Shown piece after piece: positions 1-7,406 of a DNA stretch of 14,580 bases. Within the stretch, counting starts at the first letter, position 1, and each line of letters starts with the position of its first letter. The translations under genes were made by a program, and so were the position numbers. The notes beneath the pieces are model-generated. The model was not told the DNA's origin. It saw only the letters and a program-made list of their open reading frames with translations, and searched no databases. Origin of the DNA: JAUXEH01 sp965602945 (GTDB lineage Bacteria > Acidobacteriota > Aminicenantia > Aminicenantales > Aminicenantaceae); assembly GCA_965602945.1 (NCBI GenBank), contig CBFDBC010000074.1:1-14580 (forward strand), in the 5' to 3' direction.

Positions 1-2659
1 CATCCCGGTAGGTCAGTGTGTCCCCCACGGCCTTGCCCAGGCCCCAGACGATGACAGTGTTGTCGGCCACGGCCGGAATGACCCCCCCGGGCAGCGTGCT
101 GTCGAGTCCCGACCAGGGATCCTGGGGATCGATGTCTCCTGTGCTCTTGATAAAGGTGAAGGCGTCACGGCGAGAGAGCTCCTCCGGGTCCACGCCCAGG
201 AGCCGGGGGATGGAGACGCGGTTGAGGTTCAGGCAGCTGGCATCGTCTCCGGGCCTGACACGGAACGGGACGAACGCCAGGCCCTTTTCTCCGAGGCCAT
301 CCAGCCCGTAAAAGCGCGCGCCCTCCGGGCTGTTGAGGTCGTAGAGCACGGGGATCGCGTTCTCTGCGAACAGGGCGAATCCTCCGGTCCCGGACCCCCG
401 CCGCTCCGCATCCTGCACGGCATTCCGGCGGTTGGCCCCCACTGTGAAGACGATGAAGAGCCCGCTGGCCAGCAGCCCGATAAGGGTCAGGCTCCTGATG
501 CGCCGGCGCGCCGTGCCCCGGACACCGATACTGAGGAGGCTGAGCCGGGCCTTTTTCGGACCCTGTCCCAGTCTGAGAAAAAGGAGGCTGGTCAGGGCCA
601 GGCTCCCCAGAAGCAGCAGCGTCCCGGCCGTGAAGAACACGCCGAAAGCCTCCCTCCCTCTCTCCAGGTCGGCCGTGGCCAGTATGAACGCGGTGGCCGC
701 CAGAGACAGAATGCCCACCCAGAGTCCCGCACGAGGCCTTCGGGCGCGCAGCGGATCGAGCCTGGTCAGCCCCTTCTGCAGCCCCGATACGGGCTGTTTG
801 ACCAGTCTTCCGGCAACGAGCCATATGGTGAAGAAGGCCGTCAGCATCCCCAGGACAGTCCCCAGGCCCAGGGCAGCGGGAGAGAAATACATCTCGAGCG
901 CGGATGTTCCGATGGCGCCCGTCCACACCGTCTTCAGGGCCTCCAGGACGACCAGGTTGAAGGCCACTCCGGTCACACAGCCCAGAAGCCCACCCAGGAA
1001 GACCAGCACGGCTCCCTCGGAGAGGAGCAGCCGTCTGACCCGCCGGCGGGAGAATCCCAGGGCCAGGAGCAGCCCGCCCTCTTCCGAGCGCTTCTCCACA
1101 TTGAAGAAGAACAGCAGCCCGGTGAGCAGCAGCGCGGCCACGATGATGAAGAAGCTCAATCCCAGGAACAACTGGCCGAAATCCACCCCCTGCGTTCCGG
1201 CCCTCAGGCCCTCTGCCCGGACCTCCCGGAAGATGAATCCGAGCTGAGACGGAGCGAGCGCGTCCTTCAGCGCACGCTCCACCGACACCATGTCATCGGA
1301 GGGAAAACGGACCGCCGTGACTTCGCCAAAACGGTTGGCCCACATCTGCCGGGCCGCCCCGGCGGTGACAAAGGCCTTGGGAGTGCCGCGAAAATCCTCC
1401 CAGTAGGCTTCGTCCCTGTCCCGTATGCGGTCCAGGTCGATGGGGATGCCGGGGCGCCAGTCGCGCGTGCTCTCGATCCGGGCCAATCCCGGGAAATCGG
1501 GCAGCAGGTCCTGGTCTGCATAGATCCCCTCCAGGGGGACAACCCGCCGAACCCGGAAGGATGAGCTCTCCTCGATCAGGTTGCGGTTCGGGCCCAGGAC
1601 GTAATACGTGAGCTCAACCCGATCGCCCTCGCGGACGTTCAGGTCCCCGGCCAACCAGGAATTGACGAGGATCTCGTCGTCCGCCGTGCCGGAGGGCACG
1701 ATCGGCGCGCCCGGGGCAGAGACAAAGGAATACGGCGTCTTCTCCTCCCCCATCCGGATCTCGTTGACAAGATAGGTGAGGATGCCGCGGGCCCCCGGAA
1801 CTAGGCCTTCGGCGGCATGCGCCACGGCCGGGTCCAGGAAGATGCGGGAGGACCTCAGTTCGACAACGCCTCGACCCTCGAGCGCCTTGAGATACAGCCC
1901 GGCATCGTCCAGGGTCCACACCTGCGCGAAGCCCCTCTCCGCCTCTTCGAGCGCGAGCGGGTCTCCGGGCCGCCCCGCGACCAGCAGTGTGTTGGCCCGT
2001 CCATCGAGCCCCAGCTCGTGCGACAGGAAGTTCAGGGAAACGAAGGCCGTGAGGGGGGCCACCTGGTCGGCCCTGAGGTTAAACCGCCCGAACTCCGCAT
2101 CGGAGACGATGGACCCTATCCGGAGCCGCCGGGCCACCGTGGTGTCGCTGTCGAGCGCGAGCGGGGCGTCCCTGGGCATGGATTCGAGGTTTTCGATCCT
2201 CAGGACCACCTCATCCCCCGCCTCCACATCCAACCGGGAAGCCAGATAGCTGTTCAGTAGGATCTCATCCGGCGGCAGATCCGCATAACGTTCCGGGGCC
2301 CCACCCATGGTCCCGAAGCGCACGTCCACGCCCACGACCTGAACGGTGTTGACCCTGTTCCGGCCGCCCTGTGTGCTGGCCATTCCCCGGGCCAGGAGGA
2401 CCGGGGCGACCTCTGTTCCCAGCCTGCCGGCCAGCTCCTCCGCCGCCGCTGCGCGGAAGAAGCGGTCCCCCGAAACCATCGCGACGTCGGTCCGGCCGAG
2501 GCGGTAAGAAACGATCCGACTGAGGCTGTGGCGAACGGAATCCCCCACGACCAGTGCGCCGACCAGGATGGCCGTGCTCACGGCACAGCCCATCACCACC
2601 CAGAGGTGGCCCCTGCGGTAATACGCAAGGCTGCGGCGCACCAGGGTCCAGGTATTCAT
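1..2659 (-). CDS. Large FtsX/MacB-type ABC transporter permease (3' end outside window)
   Basis: From the ATG at 2659 the frame stays open for 886 codons to the window edge without a stop, so the C-terminus lies outside. GGAGAAG lies 11 bases upstream and the ATG overlaps the ATPase stop. One membrane helix (about 18-38) is followed by a very large extracytoplasmic region (about 40-490), then an FtsX domain: helices near 497-519, 548-571 and 596-618, with the cytoplasmic loop FNVEKRSEEGGLLLALGFS and a run of arginines typical of FtsX permeases. More helices follow at about 645-662, 671-695 and 722-740, then a second extracytoplasmic region to the edge. This is a duplicated FtsX layout; a second FtsX domain is expected beyond base 1. 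The length exceeds LolC/LolE and MacB greatly. With the adjacent ATPase it forms a transporter that acts on envelope substrates. The substrate is unknown. Confidence 0.93.
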   Translation of the reverse strand, partial: MNTWTLVRRSLAYYRRGHLWVVMGCAVSTAILVGALVVGDSVRHSLSRIVSYRLGRTDVAMVSGDRFFRAAAAEELAGRLGTEVAPVLLARGMASTQGGRNRVNTVQVVGVDVRFGTMGGAPERYADLPPDEILLNSYLASRLDVEAGDEVVLRIENLESMPRDAPLALDSDTTVARRLRIGSIVSDAEFGRFNLRADQVAPLTAFVSLNFLSHELGLDGRANTLLVAGRPGDPLALEEAERGFAQVWTLDDAGLYLKALEGRGVVELRSSRIFLDPAVAHAAEGLVPGARGILTYLVNEIRMGEEKTPYSFVSAPGAPIVPSGTADDEILVNSWLAGDLNVREGDRVELTYYVLGPNRNLIEESSSFRVRRVVPLEGIYADQDLLPDFPGLARIESTRDWRPGIPIDLDRIRDRDEAYWEDFRGTPKAFVTAGAARQMWANRFGEVTAVRFPSDDMVSVERALKDALAPSQLGFIFREVRAEGLRAGTQGVDFGQLFLGLSFFIIVAALLLTGLLFFFNVEKRSEEGGLLLALGFSRRRVRRLLLSEGAVLVFLGGLLGCVTGVAFNLVVLEALKTVWTGAIGTSALEMYFSPAALGLGTVLGMLTAFFTIWLVAGRLVKQPVSGLQKGLTRLDPLRARRPRAGLWVGILSLAATAFILATADLERGREAFGVFFTAGTLLLLGSLALTSLLFLRLGQGPKKARLSLLSIGVRGTARRRIRSLTLIGLLASGLFIVFTVGANRRNAVQDAERRGSGTGGFALFAENAIPVLYDLNSPEGARFYGLDGLGEKGLAFVPFRVRPGDDASCLNLNRVSIPRLLGVDPEELSRRDAFTFIKSTGDIDPQDPWSGLDSTLPGGVIPAVADNTVIVWGLGKAVGDTLTYRD

Positions 2660-3354
2660 GGTTGAGTGATCTTCTCCAGTTTCCCGCTCGCAAGCGCATA
2701 CACCGGATCCAGGAGCCCGGCCAGCTCCTCGGAATGGGTGACCACAACCAGGGTCGTGCCTTCCTCCCTGTTCAGGCGTACCAGGAGCTCCCCGAGGTTC
2801 TGCGAGGCCGCCCTGTCGAGGGAGCCTGTCGGTTCGTCCGCCAGCAGGAGCTTGGGCCGGTTGATCAAGGCTCTCACGACCGCCACTCTCTGGAGCTCTC
2901 CCCCTGACAGCTGAGCCGGGAAGTGATCCAAATGTTCCCCCAACCCGACACGCTCCAGGAGCTGGACGGCCCGGTTCCGCACATCCGAACTGTCCGCCTC
3001 GGGCCCCATCGGCAGGGAAGGCACCTGGACGTTTTCCAGGACCGTGAGGTGAGGAAGCAGGTAGTGGAGCTGGAAGACATAGCCGATCTCGCGGTTCCGG
3101 ATGCGTGAGAGCTCCTGGTCCCCCAACTGAGCCAGGTCCGTCCCTGCGAGCCTGACCGTACCGGTCGAAGGCCGGTCGAGGGCCCCCATGATGTTCAGCA
3201 GGGTGCTCTTCCCCGAACCCGAAGGGCCGACCACGGCGATGGCATCACCGGCCGCGATCTCCAGCGAGAGGCCTTCGAGGACCGTGACTTCCTCCGGGCG
3301 GGAGGGATGCCTGAATCGTTTTGTGATGTTGTGCAGCTCCAGCAGCCTATCCAT
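2656..3354 (-). CDS. LolD/MacB-family ABC transporter ATP-binding protein
   Basis: A 232-residue ATPase with all standard motifs: Walker A GPSGSGKST (43-51), Q-loop Gln95 in YVFQLHYLLP, signature LSGGE (149-153), Walker B LLLADEP (169-175) and His207 in VVVTHS. The run HYLLPHLTVLENV is typical of the LolD/MacB branch that works with FtsX-type permeases. A TTG at 3366 in the same frame is possible, but a GGGAG directly abuts it; the ATG at 3354, 12 bases after that GGGAG, is preferred. The stop overlaps the permease start as ATGA, so the two subunits should be made together. Such transporters move or extract substrates (lipoproteins, peptides, lipids) at the outer face of the inner membrane rather than importing small solutes. 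Substrate unknown. Confidence 0.95.
   Translation of the reverse strand: MDRLLELHNITKRFRHPSRPEEVTVLEGLSLEIAAGDAIAVVGPSGSGKSTLLNIMGALDRPSTGTVRLAGTDLAQLGDQELSRIRNREIGYVFQLHYLLPHLTVLENVQVPSLPMGPEADSSDVRNRAVQLLERVGLGEHLDHFPAQLSGGELQRVAVVRALINRPKLLLADEPTGSLDRAASQNLGELLVRLNREEGTTLVVVTHSEELAGLLDPVYALASGKLEKITQP
2671..2677 (-). promoter_or_regulatory. Ribosome binding site of the permease
   Basis: Minus-strand GGAGAAG lies 11 bases before the ATG at 2659, inside the final codons of the ATPase gene. With the ATGA overlap it supports coupled translation of the two transporter subunits. Confidence 0.5.
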
Positions 3355-3362
3355 TGTCTTTG

Positions 3363-4658
3363 TCAACTCCCATTATTCAGGATCCTCTCGTAGAGCCCCA
3401 GGATATTTTTAGCCATGTCATCCATGGCATAGCCGGCCATGACCGCCTTACGGCCCTGTTCTCCCAGCTGCTTCACGCGTTCTGGGTCCAGGAGCAGGGA
3501 GGCGGCGGCTTCGGCCAGGGCTTCACCCGTGTTCGGCTTGAAGATGATCCCCCCTTGAGTGGCCTCAACAAACTCGGGGTAGCACCCCACGTCCGGCTGC
3601 ACGACCGGAACCCCGGCCGCCAGGGATTCCACCTGATAGGCGCCAAAGGCCTCTCCGCTGGGCACGGGTACGGAGAGCAGCGTGAGGGACTTGAGGAAGG
3701 GGATGCGGTTCTTCTTGTCGAACTCACGGAAGATCCGGATGTCGTCCTGCCAGCCCTGCTCCGTGATCCTGGCGATCTGGCGGTCGACAAACGGCTTGTC
3801 CAACCCGGTATACCCTCCGGCCATGTGCAGCCTCAGGTCCTTGAAGCGTGTATCCTGTTTCAGTTCCAGGAAGGCGTCGACCACGATCCCCAGGCCGAAA
3901 TATTCGGACATCCGGCAGAGATACCCGATCACCGGGGGATCGAAAGGCAGCTCGGAGCGCTCATAGCCCTGGAGGTTGATCCCTCCGTTGATGACCTCGA
4001 TCCGCTCTCCGGGGATATACATCTCCCGCTGGGACTTCTCGGAGTAGTAGCGGCTGGTGGCGATGAAGAGGTCCACTTCCCGGGCCTTCTCGGCCATCAG
4101 GCTCCACACGACGGTTTGCTGGCTTCCATCCATCTCGTCGACCCACTCGTTCTCGTCCTGAAGGGAACACACCACCCGGGCACCGACGTCGTGCTTGATC
4201 CGGCGGGCCAGGCCCAGGAGCAGGGCATTGGACAGGTGGACCACATCCGGCTTGATCTCATCTCTCAGGTATTGGATCAGGTTGTCGAGCTCCGCGGCCT
4301 GGCGGCCCTCTTCCCCATGGAGCATGGATATGGTCATGCCTTCGAGCCCCGAGGCGCTGGTCGAGCCGGATTTCTTAGCCGCATAGCGGAGCATCGCTTG
4401 GGAATCGAAGGCCCGCTCCAGCCAGGAGGGTGCATGCCGGTAGATAGGCATCTTCTCCCTTAAATACAGGTTTATGGCCCCGTAGAATACCGGGGTGTCG
4501 GGGACGTCGGTGTGATTGTACCCCGAGGGAAGATACATCGGGATCTTGCGGACGTCCTGACCGAGGACCAGCATCGAGGTCAGCAGTTCGTCGTCTCTAA
4601 AGCAGTTCTGGCAGTAAAAATTGTCACCCGATCCGGGTGTGATGTACGCGATCTTCAT
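3363..4658 (-). CDS. GT4-type glycosyltransferase
   Basis: A 431-residue GT-B fold protein. The start ATG at 4658 has GGAG 7 bases upstream and overlaps the lipoprotein stop as ATGA. The N-terminal acceptor half begins MKIAYITPGSG and carries YCQNCFRDDEL (15-25). I recall the form YCGxCLRDN from a family of GT4 enzymes whose first residues also include xPVFxGxINxYL (here 56-65). The donor half has VIGYLCRM (243-250) and the retaining-GT signature E336-x7-E344 in GEAFGAYQVESLAAGVPVV. The usual Lys a few residues after the Arg (R…EKG) appears as SEYFG here, so one phosphate contact may be missing. It would transfer a sugar from a nucleotide donor in the cytoplasm; donor and acceptor cannot be told. 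Its place between an envelope lipoprotein and an ABC transporter hints at an envelope glycan or glycolipid, which is inference. Confidence 0.9.
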   Translation of the reverse strand: MKIAYITPGSGDNFYCQNCFRDDELLTSMLVLGQDVRKIPMYLPSGYNHTDVPDTPVFYGAINLYLREKMPIYRHAPSWLERAFDSQAMLRYAAKKSGSTSASGLEGMTISMLHGEEGRQAAELDNLIQYLRDEIKPDVVHLSNALLLGLARRIKHDVGARVVCSLQDENEWVDEMDGSQQTVVWSLMAEKAREVDLFIATSRYYSEKSQREMYIPGERIEVINGGINLQGYERSELPFDPPVIGYLCRMSEYFGLGIVVDAFLELKQDTRFKDLRLHMAGGYTGLDKPFVDRQIARITEQGWQDDIRIFREFDKKNRIPFLKSLTLLSVPVPSGEAFGAYQVESLAAGVPVVQPDVGCYPEFVEATQGGIIFKPNTGEALAEAAASLLLDPERVKQLGEQGRKAVMAGYAMDDMAKNILGLYERILNNGS

Positions 4659-5821
4659 GAAGTTTCTCCAAAAACATATAAGCGGCCGTCCTCGGCCCCG
4701 ATGGCCACGAACCCGCCGGCCACGGCGGGGCTGCCGAGGATGGCGGCGCCGATCTCATAGGACCAGAGTTCGCGGCCGTCTCTCAGGCTGACCACATAGA
4801 TCCATCCGTCGATGGATCCGAAGACGACCTTGTCGCCCGAAATGACCGGGGACCCGTCGATCTCGTGGCGGGTGCGGAACGTCCAGATCGGGGCTCCGGA
4901 CTCCCTGTCCACACAGTGCAGAAATTCGTCACGTGACCCGATGACCACACGGTCCCGGCCCACGGCAGGGGACGCGAAGAAAGGGCCGCCGTTCCGTTTG
5001 TCCTCGTATTCCCAGACGATCCGCTGCTCTTTGATGTCGATACAGGCCAGCTTGTTGTCGTAGTGCCCCAGGTAGGCCCGTCCCTCGATCAGGGCGGCGG
5101 AGCCGGGGATGTAGGAGCCGGCCCAGATCTCCCCGAGTTTAGTCCCGTCCGCGGTAGAGATCACATGCAGGATCTCGTCGCAGCCTCCGAAGATCACATG
5201 CCGGCCGTCCGTGGCGGGAGCACCGTTGATGTAATTGTCGGTCTCATAGCTCCAGATGAGCGCCCCCGTGGCTGCGTTCAGGCTGTACACCCGGTTGTCA
5301 TAGCTGCCGACATAGATGTGGTTTCCCGGACCGCCCGGAGCCGGCGCCCAGTTGGCGGACCCGTAGATGGAGTTATCGGCTTTGAACATCCACTCCACCT
5401 CGCCGGTCCAAGCATCGAGCGCGAAGAGCTCGCCGCTGAGGTTCCCGATGTAGACGGATCCTTCCAGGAGGAGCGGTGAGGCCTCGATGTCGTCATCGGA
5501 GAAGAACTCCCACTCTTTGCGGCCGGTTCCCAGTGCGAGGGCGAACACGCCGCCGTTGGTCGAGCCTATGTAGATCATGCCATGGCCGATCACGGGTGAA
5601 GAGACGATCACGGCCCCGGTATCGAATGTCCACAGCAGGTCCGGTTTCTCCGGGATGGGGTCCCGGGCAACGCCGGACATGGCCGCGTCACCCCGGAAGA
5701 CCGGCCAGCTGGCGCCCTCTACGTTCCCCGCAGGCTGCCCCATTTCCTGCTCCGGGGCGGAACACGCGAACAGGAGAGCCAGGGCCAGGGCGGTCGGAAT
5801 CAGGACGCCTGGTTTACACAT
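4655..5821 (-). CDS. Eight-bladed PQQ-like propeller lipoprotein
   Basis: A 388-residue protein from the ATG at 5821, which has GAGAGGAG 7 bases upstream; an in-frame Met at 5944 would lie inside the previous gene and hide the signal peptide. Residues 5-19 are hydrophobic and end in a lipobox LFAC with Cys20 as the lipidation site. The next residue is Ser, which by the Lol rule favours the outer membrane. The mature protein starts the propeller at WPVFRGD (39-45). Eight similar repeats begin near residues 75, 115, 160, 200, 240, 283, 324 and 363, each of the form xSPxxxGxxxxGxxDxxLxxxDxxTGxxxW. The fold is like BamB, but genes for the rest of the Bam machinery are not here, and no catalytic PQQ residues were recognised. 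It overlaps the upstream gene by 8 bases and the downstream glycosyltransferase gene by 4. It probably serves as a binding scaffold on the periplasmic face. Confidence 0.93.
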   Translation of the reverse strand: MCKPGVLIPTALALALLFACSAPEQEMGQPAGNVEGASWPVFRGDAAMSGVARDPIPEKPDLLWTFDTGAVIVSSPVIGHGMIYIGSTNGGVFALALGTGRKEWEFFSDDDIEASPLLLEGSVYIGNLSGELFALDAWTGEVEWMFKADNSIYGSANWAPAPGGPGNHIYVGSYDNRVYSLNAATGALIWSYETDNYINGAPATDGRHVIFGGCDEILHVISTADGTKLGEIWAGSYIPGSAALIEGRAYLGHYDNKLACIDIKEQRIVWEYEDKRNGGPFFASPAVGRDRVVIGSRDEFLHCVDRESGAPIWTFRTRHEIDGSPVISGDKVVFGSIDGWIYVVSLRDGRELWSYEIGAAILGSPAVAGGFVAIGAEDGRLYVFGETS

Positions 5822-7406
5822 GGTTCGACTCCTCTCGATCCTTCCAGGCCAGGGCGGCCGTGGGGCAGGCGGCCACGCACTCGGCCGCCGCCTTGGCCAG
5901 CCCCCGCTGAAGGGGCTCGTGGAACGGCGTCTCGACCGTGACATCGAATCCGCGCCCCACGAAGGTCAGGCCCAGCTCCTCTCCATGCTTTTTCGCGAGC
6001 CTGACACACAGGCCGCAGCGGATGCACTTCCCCGGTTCGTAGATGACCAAGTCATGCTGAGTGATCCTCTGGAAAGACTTCCGTTCCTCACCGGGGAACG
6101 GGAGCGGGGCAGCCCGGTACACGTCGGCATACTCCCTCAGCCTGCAGGTGTCTGGCTTGCGGCAGTCACAGCCCAGGCAGCGGGCAGCCTCCTCCCGTGC
6201 CTCCTGTTCCTTGAAGCCGCTGCCGGGCCCGCCTCCAGGTGACAGGCGGCCGTGGGCCTCCGCTTCCCTGAAAAACTCCTCCATCTCTCCTGCGAGCGGC
6301 TTCCCCATCACGGAGTTGAACCGCTTCGGGATCCCGGTCAGGGGCCTGTGTGCCAGGTACTGCAGTACGGAGTGCGCCATATCTTTTCCCTGGGCCACAG
6401 CCCGGATGGCCATCTGTGAGGGGGCGACGGCGCTGCCCCCTGCAAAGACGCCGGGCAGGCCGGTCTCGAAGGTTGTCCTGTCGATCTTAATCCCGCGCGC
6501 CGTTCGTTCCATCTGAGGAGCGGGGGATTCCCCGGCATCCAGGACACCCACTGCCAGGATCACAGCGCCGTAGGAACTCCGGAGTTCTTCCAGATCGAGG
6601 CCCTCGCCGAGGATCTGTCCCTGGCGGAATTCGACACCCATGGCGGCGATCTGTTCGATCTCAGCGTCCAGCACGGAACGGGGGAGCTCCTCCTCTGATA
6701 CGCCGTACCGCAGCATCCCGCCGGGCTCGGGATTCCGGTCAAAGACCACACAACCCTGCCCGGCCCGGGACAGGTGGAAGGCCGCAGCCAGGCCGGCCGG
6801 GCCCGCGCCCACGACGGCCACAGCCAGGCCCGAAGGTTCCGGCCGCTCCGGCAGGTACGGATGTTCCTGGGCCAGGTCCACATCGGCGGCATATCTTTTG
6901 AGGAGGCAGATCGAAACCGGATCGTCATGAAACCGGCGTTTGCATGCCTTTTCACAGGGTGCAGGACAGATGCGTCCCAGGACCGCTGGGAGAGCGATGT
7001 CGTTCTTGACCGTCACCAGGGCATCCGCGGCGTGGCCGTCCCGGATCGCACGGATCATGCGGGGGATATCCATGTGTGCGGGACAGGCCCTCTGACAGGG
7101 AGCCTGGCAGTCCCCCACATGCTCGCTCAACAGGAAAGCCAGGGCATGCCGGCGCGCATCCTGCACGGCCTCGTCCCCGGTCTCGATCCGCATCCCCTCC
7201 TGGACGGGCGCGGAACAGGCCGGGAGCAGCCTGCCCGATTCGGTCTCATGCACCACACAGATCATGCAGGACGTGAACTTCCCGGTCCCGTTCAGGTGGC
7301 AGAGCGTGGGGATGGGAATGCCCACCTCCCGGGCGGCTTCGAGGATGGTCTGTCCCTCGGGGGCCCGCAGTTCCCTGCCGTTGAGGGTCAAGGCGATGGT
7401 GCTCAT
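5814..7406 (-). CDS. Hybrid NuoG/GltD-like FAD and Fe-S oxidoreductase
   Basis: A 530-residue protein. The ATG at 7406 is chosen over an in-frame Met at 7553 because of GGAGG 4 bases upstream and the start of a ferredoxin fold. Order: NuoG-type [2Fe-2S] domain (C36-x10-C47-x2-C50-x13-C64); cluster region C100, C104, C108 and C147, C151, C155 as in GltD-family N-termini; FAD-binding Rossmann motif VVGAGPAGLAAA (198-209) and MLRYGV; the second FAD segment LPGVFAGGSAVAPSQ (317-331); a cluster C410-x2-C413-x-C415-x5-C421; and a C-terminal ferredoxin with C461, C464, C467 and C514. Only about 35 residues separate YGAVILAVG from GVFAGG, whereas GltD has roughly 150 there, so the NAD(P)H-binding domain appears absent. 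It likely receives electrons through Fe-S clusters from the NuoEF-like partner encoded just upstream. The natural acceptor is unknown. Confidence 0.92.
   Translation of the reverse strand: MSTIALTLNGRELRAPEGQTILEAAREVGIPIPTLCHLNGTGKFTSCMICVVHETESGRLLPACSAPVQEGMRIETGDEAVQDARRHALAFLLSEHVGDCQAPCQRACPAHMDIPRMIRAIRDGHAADALVTVKNDIALPAVLGRICPAPCEKACKRRFHDDPVSICLLKRYAADVDLAQEHPYLPERPEPSGLAVAVVGAGPAGLAAAFHLSRAGQGCVVFDRNPEPGGMLRYGVSEEELPRSVLDAEIEQIAAMGVEFRQGQILGEGLDLEELRSSYGAVILAVGVLDAGESPAPQMERTARGIKIDRTTFETGLPGVFAGGSAVAPSQMAIRAVAQGKDMAHSVLQYLAHRPLTGIPKRFNSVMGKPLAGEMEEFFREAEAHGRLSPGGGPGSGFKEQEAREEAARCLGCDCRKPDTCRLREYADVYRAAPLPFPGEERKSFQRITQHDLVIYEPGKCIRCGLCVRLAKKHGEELGLTFVGRGFDVTVETPFHEPLQRGLAKAAAECVAACPTAALAWKDREESNHV
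5829..5836 (-). promoter_or_regulatory. Ribosome binding site of the propeller lipoprotein
   Basis: Minus-strand GAGAGGAG, 7 bases before the ATG at 5821, is the strongest Shine-Dalgarno match noticed in the window. It selects the start that exposes the lipoprotein signal peptide. Confidence 0.65.

Noticed and set aside
165..926. Minus-strand open frame of 253 codons inside the permease
   Set aside because: Low-complexity Arg/Gly/Pro sequence in a different frame from the permease, whose own frame encodes membrane helices and FtsX motifs without interruption.
3354..4463. Long plus-strand open frame (369 codons) opposite the glycosyltransferase
   Set aside because: It lies entirely antisense to a gene with clear GT4 motifs and has no recognisable motif; GC-rich coding DNA commonly gives such antisense frames.
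5822..5944. Upstream Met extension of the propeller lipoprotein
   Set aside because: It would bury the lipoprotein signal peptide behind 41 Arg/Pro-rich residues encoded within the previous gene.
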